Below, in pieces: positions 23,164 through 34,779 of a stretch of DNA of 64,000 nucleotides; the first letter of the stretch is position 1, and each line of letters opens with the position of its first letter. Source of the stretch: Avena insularis (Eukaryota > Streptophyta > Magnoliopsida > Poales > Poaceae); the NCBI GenBank assembly GCA_023614405.1, contig CM042688.1:376451331-376515330 (forward strand). The letters are read 5' to 3'. A model generated the notes under the pieces. It had not been told where the DNA came from, ran no database searches, and saw only the letters and a list, made by a program, of their open reading frames with translations. A program made the position numbers and the translations under genes.

Positions 23164-23720
23164 AAGAGAGCCGTACCATTTCAATTATAATTACATATAT
23201 TTTGTGTTATGTTTATGTCTCTATTTTACCTCTATTAGAAAGTTGGTAGAATTTAATCCCTCAAAGAAGGTCTAGTCGGTTTCCCTGCCAGTGCTGCACG
23301 ATCACAAGTTGGACATTTTTGGTAGTGGGATCATAAAATTGAGGTGCTACCAATTCTTTTCGACTAGGTGGGTTTGAGTCAGAATCTTACAACGGAAGCG
23401 CTTGGTAAGATAGATGGTTCTATCACAACGGTTGTGAGACTCAGGGAGGGGTAGGTCAGGAGCCGGGGCATGTGATACCACCTAACCAACAAGAGTCGTG
23501 TGAGATACGATTGACAAGGAGTTGTCTACCTAGATCACTTGACGGGTAGCGGTGATGCTAAAGCTCACTAGTCGGCTTGCTTATTTAGGGTCTTGAATCA
23601 CTAAGTAACCATCAGAGGGATATTGGTTTTGGTGGGAGCACAAGTATTAAAGCATTTAATATGCTTGCTCTTTTAGGGATACATGTCTTAAGTATTTTGC
23701 ATATTTTTTGTTGTAGATCA

Positions 23721-24481
23721 ATGCCACCTAGTGGCATCCTAGAGAAAGATAAGCTTAATGGAACTAATTTCACCAACTGGTATCATAATCTGGGAATTGT
23801 TCTCAAACAATAAAAGAGGGACCAAGTTCTAGATAACCCGCTTCCAAATGAGCTGAATGAGAATGCGGGTGTCGCTGCAACCAATGCCTACCGTAGGACT
23901 TGTGAGGATTCCACATAAATTAGCTGTCTTATGCTTGATCACATGGAACCAGACTTGCAGCAGCAGTTCGAGAATGTTGAGGCCTATGATATGATTGAAA
24001 GCCTCAAAAGTATGTTCCGGGCTCAGGCAAAGACCGAGAGGTATCAAGTATCTCAAGCTTTGCTGAGTTGTAAGCTTCAGGATGGGGATCCACTGAGTCC
24101 GCATGTAATCAAGATGGTTGGTTACGTGCAGTCTCTGGAGAGGCTAGGCTACCCCATTAGCGAAGAGTTCGCTACAGACATCATTCTGAACTCTCTTCCT
24201 AGTGCATATGGCTAGTTCATATCGAACTACCACATGCATGGTATGGATAAGAAGCTCACTGAATTACATGGGATGCTCAAGCAGGCAGAGGCTGATCTCA
24301 AGAAGGGTGCTAGTCAAGTGTTGATGGTACATAATAAGGCTAAGTTCAAGAATAGTTCTTGGACTAAGAATAAGAAGGCTAAGTTAGGATGTAATGCTAA
24401 GGATTCGATCCCAAGTGTTTCCTCAGGGACTAAGCCATCTCCTTCAGCTGGATCCACTTGCTTCTATTGCAAGGAGGATGG
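23721..24481 (+). pseudogene. H2 Copia gag, cut inside the zinc knuckle
   Basis: It starts MPPSGILEKDKLNGTNFTNW. The same frame continues through stops at 23811 (TAA), 23916 (TAA) and 24213 (TAG). It includes MLDHMEPDLQQQFENVEAYD, the SHxxKMxGYVQSLERLGYP-like gag block and a Lys-rich linker. It then enters the nucleocapsid knuckle CFYCKED, where element W is inserted. The remaining knuckle residues (GHWKRNC) are at 39781 onward, giving CX2CX4HX4C across the insertion. The protein would have been the Copia capsid/nucleocapsid. Confidence 0.85.
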
Positions 24482-25101
24482 TGATCGCTCTGAAATATAG
24501 CCATCTACGTCCACATTTAATGTGGATATTATTCACATTTTTGATGAAATATCTCTCTAAAACCTGCCACTAATGCCTAATATTCAAAGGGGTATGCAAT
24601 CCTTTCTTTCTATTTTTTCCTGTGCAGGTAATGATGTTTTATGATGGGAATCACTACATTAAAGTCAAAGATACGAGATTTCCAACAACCACAAGAAACC
24701 AGGAGTCGTGGGTCGAAGGCAGACGCTTTAACGACCAACTATACGACTGGAATAAAATTCCGGCCATATAGTTCCGGCCGTATAGTTTCCATCGATGCTG
24801 CTAGGTCAAACAGAAAAAATTCTGTGAAGGGACCCCTATATAAAGAGGCCTCGGGCGACGAGAAACATGCGCTCGCAGACACCATCAGCCACCCCTGGAT
24901 CTCCATCCACAACACCGAAGAGCTACAGGAGGAATAGACTTAGATCTAATCTCTCCGGTAAAAACACAAAAGGAATTCTAAAACTCCCAAAGGTTCGTTA
25001 AAGTAACTTCACTACGCTTCTGCTTCCCAAGGATTCGATAAACCTAGGTCTAGTAGGGAAAAAGAGCTATACTACATCCATAATCCAGATCGAAGGTATC
25101 G
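24482..25101 (+). repeat. 5' LTR of W (620 bp, deleted)
   Basis: It matches the 3' LTR at both ends but lacks the segment equivalent to 38974-39635. The join is at 24956/24957, and TCC is shared by both break sides. It includes a TATA box (TATATAAAG at 24837-24845) and a U3 hairpin block (ACTATACG...CCGTATAG) at about 24726-24800. The final base is G instead of A, so the usual CA end is mutated. Confidence 0.85.
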
Positions 25102-25306
25102 ACCCTTTTTCTGGCGCCGTGGTCGGGGAAGCAATAGCTACCCTAGTGAGGTTAGTAGGAACCTTGCCAGTTTTAATTCTTGTTTTTAATTTTGTTAATT
25201 TGCTTTCAGTCTTTATTTGAAAAAACAAAAAAAAGTTAGTCTTTAAATTCTTGTTTTTATTATTATCATAAGTTTCTATTTAAGAAAACCCAAAAACATA
25301 GGAATT

Positions 25307-26698
25307 ATGGCTGAAAAGAAGCTTGGGGAATTTGCCACTCCCAATAATGATTATTTGCATACTCCTATTACTCAGCCAACAATTGCTGCTGATGACTATG
25401 AAATTAAGCCCCATTACTTAAGTTTGGTTCAACATAATCAATTTGGAGGCTCTGCTATTGAGGACGCAGGTATGACCTTGAATACTTTCACTGAAATATG
25501 TGACATGATGCGCATAAAATATGTTGACCCTGATGTGGTTAAATTGCGTCTATTTCCTTTCTCTCTTAGAGGAAGAGCAAAAGAATGGTTGCTAGCTTTT
25601 CCTAAAAATACTATTACATCATGGGTGGGATGTACTTCTTTATTTACGACTAAATTTTTTCCACCTGCAAATACTATGCAACTAAGATCTAATATTACTG
25701 GTTTTAGACAGGAAGAGCGCGAGCCACTAGCGCTTGCATGGGCGAGGATGAAAGAATGCTTAAGAAACTATCCCAGCCATGTGATGGAAGATTGGTTAAT
25801 CCTCCATTTGTTTTATAATGCTCTTAATCATGTGTCTAAGTCTATGCTTGATACTGCAGCTGGAGGAACATTTACGGGTAAACATATCACTGAAGCAAAG
25901 AAGCTGCTAGACAATATGCAAGACAACCATGCCCAATGGCATGTGGAAAGATCAAACACGAAGAGGGTGAACTCCATCTCACAACAAGAAAATGAAGAAC
26001 TCAATGCTAAGTTGGATGAGATCATATTAGCTCTAAAAGGTAAGGAAACCCAAGTAAGAGCTATTCCCGAAACTAATATTGAAGAAATAGACTTCATAGC
26101 TCGTATTGATTATAACCCTGCTTGGAAGAAAAATTATAATCCTAATTTTCAGAAACATTATTCTAATCCTATAGGTAACTCTAATAATAACATGGGAACT
26201 AGTAATGGTAGTCTCCAAGAAACACTTAAGTATTTTATAGACTCTCAAAATGAACAAAACAATATTCTTGTTAAAATAACGGAGAACCATGATGCTATGC
26301 TTGGTAAATTATCTAACCAAGTTGTAAGTTTGAGGAATGATTTGTAGGCCCTCCAAGAAAGGACGAGGATTGTTAAGGCACAACTAGGTAAGATAACCGA
26401 GAGTCAAACTCTCATTCTAGCTAAATTTGCACGTAAATCCGAGCCCAATCCTGTCGAAGAACTCAAAATGATGAGGATGCAAAGAGAGGAGCCCAAAGAG
26501 CTTGATTATAGTAATTCCCCTTAACCAAGCTACACCATTGAAGATCTCATAAAAAGGATCAACATTAAGATTCCGGTAAGTGAAGGTAACGATGAAGCCA
26601 TGTATCAACACTTCATTGATCAGGTAGCGATAAAGGTACGCAAGCTTGAAGAGGAATACAAGAAAATCGCTGAAAATTACCTGTTAAACTAGATGATA
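25307..26698 (+). pseudogene. W gag (Ty3/Gypsy, Athila-type)
   Basis: A 346-codon open part (25307-26347) starts MAEKKLGEFATPNND. The capsid block appears as LRLFPFSLRGRAKEWLLAFP and TSWVGCTSLFTTKFFPP, then GFRQEEREPLALAWARMKEC and HLFYNALNHVSKSMLDTAAGG. This is the common plant Gypsy gag of the Athila/Tat side. It ends at TAG (26345-26347), but the same frame continues with coiled-coil sequence past a second stop (about 26522) to 26698. The protein would package RNA. The first stop could be read through or could be decay. Confidence 0.8.
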
Positions 26699-26709
26699 TA
26701 TTTGAGCTC

Positions 26710-27171
26710 ATGATTAAAATTAAGATTGGGACCAATGAGATAGCTGCATTTTGTGATCTAGGTGCAAGCGTCTCAACAATCCCAAAGAGTCTTTTTAAAA
26801 AGTTAAATCTTGGCTCTTTCGAAATCACCGAACTAAAACTACATCTTGTAGATTCTACCTATAAACAAGCTGTAGGAATTAAGGAGAACACTTTAGTTTA
26901 CATTAAAGTATGTCCTACTCTATTTGACTTTGTTATAGTTGACATGTGTGAAGATGCTACTGCTCCTATTATACTAGGCCGTCCTTTCTTAAGAACTATA
27001 AAGGATTTAATTAATCTCCATGGAGGGAACATGAATATGCAATTGCCTTCGTGGGATCCTTTTGTTACCCATTTCCCTAGGAAAAAGAAAGCCAAACATG
27101 ATGAGAAGGAGGCCATCACTTTGAAGGCTAACTACTTTGGAGTGGGCGTTCCACTCATCTGGCCTAAGTGA
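26710..27171 (+). pseudogene. W retroviral-type aspartic protease
   Basis: The ORF has 153 codons, though the homologous region begins about five codons upstream (LDDIFEL) after a frameshift relative to gag. D16-L-G-A-S20 is the catalytic site, and the ILGRPFLRT box is near residues 95-105. The C-terminal WPK stop matches the usual short end in Athila-like elements where pol is not fused. Because no RT follows, this is the last pol-type enzyme in the element. Confidence 0.75.
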
Positions 27172-28179
27172 GCAACATCAAGGTCAAGCTATTGATCATA
27201 AAATAGCGCTCCATGGGAGGCAACCCATGTGAAATAAATGTTTGAGTTAAGTTTTAAGTTTTAGTTTAAGTTTATGTTTAAGAGAGAGTACTCGAAAACT
27301 CCATTTGAGAAGAATAAGTTCGGTAGTACTTAGAATTTTGCTTTATACATGCTGTTGTTGGTCGATAATTTTAACTGTCAAATTTCTGTCAAAAACAAGG
27401 TATTTCGCTAAGTTTCAGTATAAGAAGTAATTCACGGGAATTTTTTTGATGGGTACAGAGATTTTAACGACCAACTATATCGTGGGAATAAAAATTCTGG
27501 CCATATAAATATTTGTACCATCGAACCATCGACAATTTTTCTTTCAAAAGTACTGATTGTTTAACGACCAACTATACGGCGGGTATAAAAATTCCAGTCG
27601 TATAGTTCCGGCCGTATAGATATCGATGCTTTCATACAAATTCTTTTCCAGGTATAGACGTTTTGACGACCAACTATATGGCGGGAACAAATTGTTCCGG
27701 CCGTATAGCTGCGTCGCCAGGTGGAAACACTAAAATTTTGACAGCCGGCTAACTATACGGCAGGAACACAATATTCTGACCGTATAGTTGCGCCCGTATA
27801 GTTGCGTTCGACCAAAAAATTGCACGGGAAGGTACCTTCAACTCCAAAACTTCATTCCTTTTTCTCTCTTCTACCTCCAAACTCTCTCAAAACCTCAAGA
27901 GATCTCCACCTCTACTCAATTTCATTCGATTTCCTCGCACACAAGTGATCTACGATATGTTTCTCCTCATAGACTTTAATTACTTTTTGCAAATTCATTT
28001 TCGATCTATTGTCATTATCAACCTAGGGTGAGACCTACTATGAAGTAATTGCCATGATTCTCTTGCCTAGATTATTATTTAGAGAGGATTCTTTAGTGTG
28101 CTATGATGAGGAATATGTTTTACTTATTATTGTTGGATCAAAAAGTTTTATTTTTTGTCTTTCTTTATTGTTTTAGATA
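27172..28179 (+). other. W spacer with hairpin-forming CTATACGGC/GCCGTATAG modules
   Basis: Non-coding. Between 27460 and 27810 there are four decayed copies of a module (roughly TTTAACGACCAACTATACGG ... CCGTATAG). The same module lies upstream of the TATA box in the LTRs (24726-24800 and 38740-38815). The modules are at about 27460, 27559, 27657 and 27740. Each has ACTATACGG and CCGTATAG(T) arms that could pair. A pyrimidine-rich tract follows at 27840-27960. Confidence 0.65.
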
Positions 28180-29457
28180 ATGAACACAAGGACCCAAACT
28201 CGTGTTTGTGCCGCCGCTAGTGTTTCTCGGACTGTCACTCAAGAACGCATGGGGATACGGTTCAGGAATGAGCTCCAATGCGATCGCTTCAACAAGATGA
28301 AGAACCACGAAGTGAAGGCTACCAAGTGGGCTTGCCCCATTATATTGAACCAACTCGGTATTTCTGATGATTTCAATTTACTTTGCAATAGAGCTAGCCT
28401 GCAAAACTTTGTGTACAATGATGTGCCTACTTATCGCTGGTTAACCATTGAATTCCTAATTTCGTTGCAAAGCACTATTAAACTATGGCAAGGAGAGGAC
28501 ACGATTTATTTCCGACTTATGAACAACAACTACAATTTAACACTAGATGAATGATGCGCATGTTTTAATTTCCCAAACAATGATGTTAATGCCTTACACG
28601 CATCCTTTACTGGCTTGAATCCTTCCCCTGAATAATATTATAATGGAATGAGTTTCACTACTAGAGTAAGCAAGGGGAAGAATATTCAACATCCTGCAAT
28701 TCACTATTTGTTCTATGTTATTGCTAACACCTTGCAGACACGTAATGAGTTCACAAGACTCAATGATGAGGACATCTTAGTCCTTGCAAAGGCTGCTTAC
28801 ATCAACTGCAACTTGTCACTCAACTTGGATGCAATCCTTGTGCGCTACTTGGAGCATCAATCCTCCCAAAGCCAAGGACCAATCACAGATGCAGGTGTCA
28901 TCACCATGCCCGCCAGTGCCCTAGGCATCGACCTAGGTGAGTTGCAATCTGTGCTAGGTGAGCGACGTGTTGGTTTCTCTACTTTGAAATCTTGTGGAAT
29001 GATCACTAGGAGAGGTGGTGTTTATTACCTTCATATTACTGGAGCTGGGTGTATCTACCCCGCTCCTATGCCTAATGGTCTTTTCTCTATCTAGGAAGGA
29101 CGTTTGTTATATGACTTGTAGGTTGAGCAACACCAACCCGAGGAGGAGATTCTGGATGCGGATGAGGACCAAGAAGAGGAGCAAGAAGTTCCTCATCAAG
29201 AGGAGCAGCCATCAACCCGGTTCGCTACATACCAAGAGTTCCGAGAACTTGGAGGGACTGTGGAGAGGATGCATAGCCTCTCTCTGAACCTCCGAGAATC
29301 AACTATTAACCTCTCAACTCAATTTGTGAACTGGAGTTCTGAGTTTTTCTGCCACCACAATGATTTGAAGGGCTTGCAAAAGCCTAAGCTTGGGGAAATT
29401 TCCTCATGTATCTTTATTTGGCGTTTATTTGCTTTTATTTATTTCAAGGTTGTGTTT
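28180..29457 (+). pseudogene. W extra ORF (Athila ORF1-like plant transposon protein), broken
   Basis: Starting MNTRTQTRVCAAASVSRTVT, the protein contains YRWLTIEFLISLQSTI and TIYFRLMNNNYNLTLDE, the block seen in plant 'retrotransposon ORF-1' proteins. Stops follow at 28552-28554 and around 28634. From 28648 it continues in the same frame (SKGKNIQHPAIHYLFYVIAN and the later LGIDLGELQSVLGERRVG). A stop at 29092 is followed by a Glu-rich tail (DEDQEEEQEVPHQEEQP) in the same frame region. Function is unknown. It could be structural or envelope-like only by position, and no membrane segment was seen. Its frame ends just after an AAGCTTGGGGA motif at about 29388. Confidence 0.55.
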
Positions 29458-30755
29458 TAAATTCGAGTTTATAAGCACTCGTGTTGGTTTCCCCAACACT
29501 TTATCTTTAGTTATTTCTATTTGCTTTCAAGATTTTCTAGCAGAGCTTTGCCGCCAATTTTCTATTCTTTAAATTCCCTCTCTAAAAAAATAACAAAAAG
29601 ATTTCTCCATTTTTCTTTATTTTCCCTCTTTATTTTCTTTCTGCCTTGAGGTTCTCATGTATTTGTAGGAGAGTGACAGACTTTGAATTTCCAAGAAACA
29701 AATAAAAAGGAAGAGAGAAGTGGAACCAAACATGAGAGGTATGCCTTATGACTCCTCACTTTTGAAGTTTGAGAAACCCATGCTAGTTAGTACTAAATGT
29801 TGAGATATTATACTAGTGGAGTGAGTCTTTTTATTGTAGTAAGATTTTCATTTGCATGGGTATTTAGTTGGGTACGTTTTGTTCCAGCTCTCGTAATTAA
29901 CCAAGTCTTGCCTAAAAATTGCTAAACAATTGTAATAAAAAAAGTCTCACAATTGAAGGCTTGGGTGTTGTAGTGTTTAGTCTTCAAGGCTTATTTGTAG
30001 AGACACTCCACACTACTGAAAATGTTGATTGACTTGGTAGCTCTCTTTAAAAGGATTTGTTCGATTGAATTAATGTTTAGCGGTTTTTGTGAGCATACCA
30101 AAGTTTGACTTGTTAATCCTAAGAATGATATTGCTTGTGTCAAACTTCATGGGATGCCAACAACTCCGCTGGCCTATGAACGATCTTCATGGAGAAAACT
30201 CCTAGATTTCGGCTATGAGTTGATTAAACACATGTAGCAGCAATACTATAGTGGGTAAGATTCTTGGCACTCCCGGGTAGCTGTGTTCATGATGGAATCA
30301 CTCCTCAGGCTATTATGAGTAATCGTTATGCAAAAGGAACAAAACCTTAGTGATGCCACGAGTGTCCATCACAGCCCGATAAACTAAAACAAATTTCTTG
30401 GCATGCTCTCAATTACTCAAAAACTGAAATTCTTGAAGGACAATGAATATAAAAGTAGTGATTGAAAAGTCTTGATTTATTGATGTGGGAGAATTGAGAT
30501 ACTCTAGTTTATATGCTTTTCATGACAACTCTCACACTCTCAATTTACATGATTATACTTTACATGACATGGAATAAAGTTACTCATTTGAATCATCCAT
30601 GTTAACAATAATTTTATTGCGCTATAAGATGCATAAAACCCGTATGATATGCTTTCCATTACTCTATCTATGCTGACGTTTTTCAGATTTATGAAGTGGA
30701 GGAAATATGAGACTACCAATCATGAGTAAGATCATCATCTCATTATTTCAGTTTA
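29458..30755 (+). other. W 3' non-coding region before CACTA insertion
   Basis: AT-rich internal sequence without a supported gene. It carries W up to the TTA target duplication (30753-30755) of the CACTA element. The remaining 66 bases of W internal DNA and the polypurine tract resume at 38430. Confidence 0.5.
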
Positions 30756-31823
30756 CACTACAAGAAATATGCTCACTAATGACCTTTCCTTAACGACCAT
30801 GATTTTTTTGTTCATAGATCTATGACCATTTTAAACCAACTGGTCGTAAGGCATTTGGAAGGGTCCATACCTTGAAGAACTACGACCATTTCGGTCAAAA
30901 AGGTCATGATTTCCAAACACATAGATGGATAGCACTGGTTTAGAGCCTTATATTTAGCCGATTATGACCAATCTAAATGGTCATGACAACTACCTTAAAA
31001 ATATTGGTCGAACAACTTAATAATTTTTCAATGTGTCCTGTCCACGTGTTATTTTTATGCTTATGTGTCATGTCCACGTGTTAATTTGTGCTACCGTGTC
31101 ATTTCCATGTGTCTCAGCTAGCTGTAAGGACAACTATATACCATATTCAATGACACGTGGGATCGCCTACCACATTTCCACTAATGTGCTACACAGATCC
31201 ATATTGGCTGGCACGTAGGTCCCAGAAACCTGCGAACTGACAGATGGGGCCCACCATTCCGAACTGACAGGATGGACCCACAGGTTTGCAATCGGCGATC
31301 TGACATGTCATCCAGCTCGCGACCTGATACACAAAAAGGGCAGGTGAGAGGGGAACCGGGCATCGATCTCACGACCTCAGGGTCACTCTGCCAGGGTCAA
31401 ACCACAGGGCCAACACGATACTTTTGTTTATAGACAAGTACCGCATCCTCGTAAACCTTTCACCGCCTTCTTAGGCCTAGGCTTCAGTGCCACAAAACAT
31501 TTTTCTCTAGTTTTTTACTTCGGCTATAGCAAATGGGCCAGTAACCCATAGTCCGATAAAAAGGAGAGTGCAAGCTAAAATTATAGTGTAGTCCAAATAA
31601 ATTGAGGTTTTTATATTAGACTAAAAATAGAAAACTTTTACTGTCAATTTTTCATATAACCTCCGATTAACATGATCAAAAAATTAATTTTGTTCATTTT
31701 GAAGAGACGCATAACTTTCGTCTTGGCGGATTTCTCATTATACATCACTAGAGTGCATGATCTACTTTTTGTAAATCAAGACGTGTTTAAAACAGCGGGA
31801 GTGACATAATATGACACCACACT

Positions 31824-34690
31824 AAGTTTGGTATTTTTTCTTAAAAATATGTCACTTAATATGATACCACGCGAAGGATTTACTTTGTTTGGACCGTTTT
31901 TAAATTTCTTATACCTACTTCCTACCGATTTGGCAGGAATTTGTCTTTTCCACCAGGGGTGGACGAAAAGGTTTTAGATACCCCAGTTGGGACATTGTCC
32001 ATGTAACATGGTCTACTATTTTAAAAAAATAGGGTGGTACCATTTTTCAACTTTCACTTGGTAGTTGCTTCACAAAACGCCCCGTTTTTGGCACTCGGAA
32101 AATAGAAAATGGCTTTTCTGTGCGGCGAAATAGAAAACTTCCTCATACAACATTGTTTTCCATCCCAAGATACACATGTGTGCACAATAATGTCACATTA
32201 TCACAAACTATGCCACGATTCTTGCCATAACATTAGTCTTTTGACCTGAAAGCCATGAAACCTCGAACATGATAGGTCATTTCTGTGAAGGTTTTTTTGT
32301 GATGTTCGCAATATAGCAAGTTTGGTATTTTTCCTTATAAATATGTCACATAATATGACACCACGCGGAGGTTTTACATTGTTTGAACCGTTTTTGAATT
32401 TTTCATAAGTAGGAGATGATCCTCGCTAAAATTGCATTGGATCTCTTAAGAAACATCATATTGTGAGTCTAAAAATGATTTTTGCAAAAAATCATGAGCA
32501 TTAGATCATATACCTGTAGTTCAAATCGGACCCACTTTCTACCGATTCGCAACGAATTTATCTTTTTCGCCAGGGATGGACGGAAAGGTTTAAGATATCC
32601 TACTTATAACATTTTATATTTAAGGTGGTATAATATTTTTGAAAAATATGGTGGTAGTATTTTGAATTAACCATTTGGTGGTTACTTTACAAAACGGCTC
32701 GTTTTTAGCACTCTAAAAATGGAAAATATATTTTATGTGCGACGAAAAGGAAAACTTCCTCCTACAACATTGTTCGTCATCCCAAGATGCACGTGTGTGT
32801 ACAATATGAGCACATTATCACAAACTATACCATGATTCTAGACATAACATTGGTCGTTTGACCCAAAAGACATGAAATCTCGAACATGATAGGCCATTTT
32901 TGTGAAGGTTTTTTGAGTTGTTCGCAATATACCAACTTTGGTATTTTTCCTTGCAAATATGTCACATAATATGACACCACGCGAAGGTTTTACATTGTTT
33001 GAACCATTTTTGAATTTTTCATGCCCGTTTCAAACTATGGTCAAAACGAAGGGCACGAAGGTTCATAGATAGGGGATGATCCTCGCTAAAATTGCATCAG
33101 ATCTCCGAAGAAACATCGTATTATGAGTCTAAAAATGATTTTTGCAAAAAATCATGAGCATTAGATCATGTAGCTATAGTTCAAACCGGACTCACTTCCT
33201 ACCGATTCGGCAGACATTTGTCTTTTTCACCATGGGTGGACGGAAAGGTTTGAAATACCCTACTTGGGATATTGTCCATGTAAGATGGTCTAGTATTTTT
33301 GAAAAATATGGTGGTAGCATTTTGAATTAACCATTTGGTGGTTGCTTCACAAAACGCCCTGTTTTTGGCACTCAAAAAATGGAAAATTCTTTTTTTGTGC
33401 GACGAAAAGGAAAACTTTCTCCTGCAACATTGTTCGCCATCCCAAGATGCACATGCGTGCACAATATGGGCACATTATCACAAACTATGTCGTGATTCTA
33501 GCCATATCATTGGTCGTTTGACCCAAAAGCCATGAAACCAATATGATAGGTCATTTCTATGAAGGTTTTTTCGAGATATTCGCAATATACCAAGTTTGGT
33601 ATTTTTCCTTGAAAATATGTCACATAGTATGACGCCACGTGAAGTTTTTACATTGTTTAGACTATTTTTGAATTTTTCATGCTCGTTTCAAACTATGGTC
33701 AAAACGGCGGGCACGAAGGTTGATAGATAGGGGATGATCCTCGCTAAAATTGCATCGGATCTCTGAAGAAACATCATATTGTGAGATTAAAAATGATTTT
33801 TTCCAAAAATCATGAGCATTAGATCATGTAGCTATAGTTTAAACCGGATCCACTTCCTACCGATTCGGCAGACATTTGTTTTTCACCATGGGTGGACGGA
33901 AAGGTTTGAAATACCTTACTTAGGATATTGTCCATGTAAGATGGTCTAGTATTTTTGAAACATATGGTGGTAGCATTTTGAATTAACCATTTGGTGGTTG
34001 CGTCACAAAACGCCCTGTTTTTGGCACTCGGAAAATGGAAAATGTTTTTTTGTGCGACAAAAAGAAAAACTTCCTCCTGCAACATTGTTTGCCATCCCAA
34101 GATGCACATGCGTGCACAATATGGGCATATTATCACAAAATATTTCGCGATTCTAGCCATAACATTGGTCGTTTGACCCAAAAGCCATGAAACCTCGAAC
34201 ATGATAGGTCATTTCTATGAAGGTTTTTTCGAGATGTTCGCAAAATACCAAGTTTGGTATTTTTTTCTTTAAAATATGTCACGTAATATGACACCACACG
34301 AAGGTTTTACATTGTTTGGACCATTTTTGAATTTTTCATGCCCATTTCAAACTATGGTCAAAACGGCGAGCACGAAGGTTGATAGATAGGGGATGATCCT
34401 TGCTAAAATTGCATCGGATCTCTGAAGAAATATCATATTGTGAGATTAAAAATGATTTTTTCAAAAAATCATGAGTATTAGATCATGTAGATATAGTTCA
34501 AACCGGACCCACTTCCTGCCAATTCGGCAGACATTTGGCTTTTTCGCCATGGGTGGACGGAAAGGTTTGAGATATCCTACTTAGAACATTGTCCATGTAA
34601 GTTGGTCTAATATTTTTTAAAATATGGTGGTAGCATTAACCATTTGGTGGCTGCTTCACAATACGCCTTGTTTTTGCCACTCGAAAAATT
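31824..34690. repeat. About 0.66-kb tandem array inside CACTA, five units
   Basis: Units start at the marker AAGTTTGGTATTTTT (or near copy) at 31824, 32318, 32934, 33592 and 34250. Distances are 494, 616, 658 and 658 bases; the last copy is partial. Shared landmarks are ATGAGCATTAGATCAT, TTCCTACCGATTCGGCAG and GTCGTTTGACCCAAAAG. The first units are shorter and more diverged than the 658-bp ones, so the array probably grew by unequal exchange. Short open frames repeating with this period are not genes. Confidence 0.85.
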
Positions 34691-34779
34691 GAAAATAGAG
34701 ATAGCCAATCAAAAAAGAGAACAACAGTACCCATAGATCACCCTATTGAAATAGATCTCAGCCGTCCACATTGCCTCCA

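Noticed and set aside
24482..24506. Possibility that the H2 gag ended naturally at 24500 after CFYCKEDG
   Set aside because: The sequence from 24482 is an LTR with its partner at 38496 and a GATGG duplication; the gag continues at 39786.
26345..26347. Programmed stop-codon readthrough between gag and protease of W
   Set aside because: A second stop and a frameshift follow before the protease, so simple decay is more likely; kept only as a possibility.
32482..34202. Repeated short ORFs of about 62-127 codons at 660-bp spacing
   Set aside because: They are period copies of the tandem array and lack conserved protein signals.
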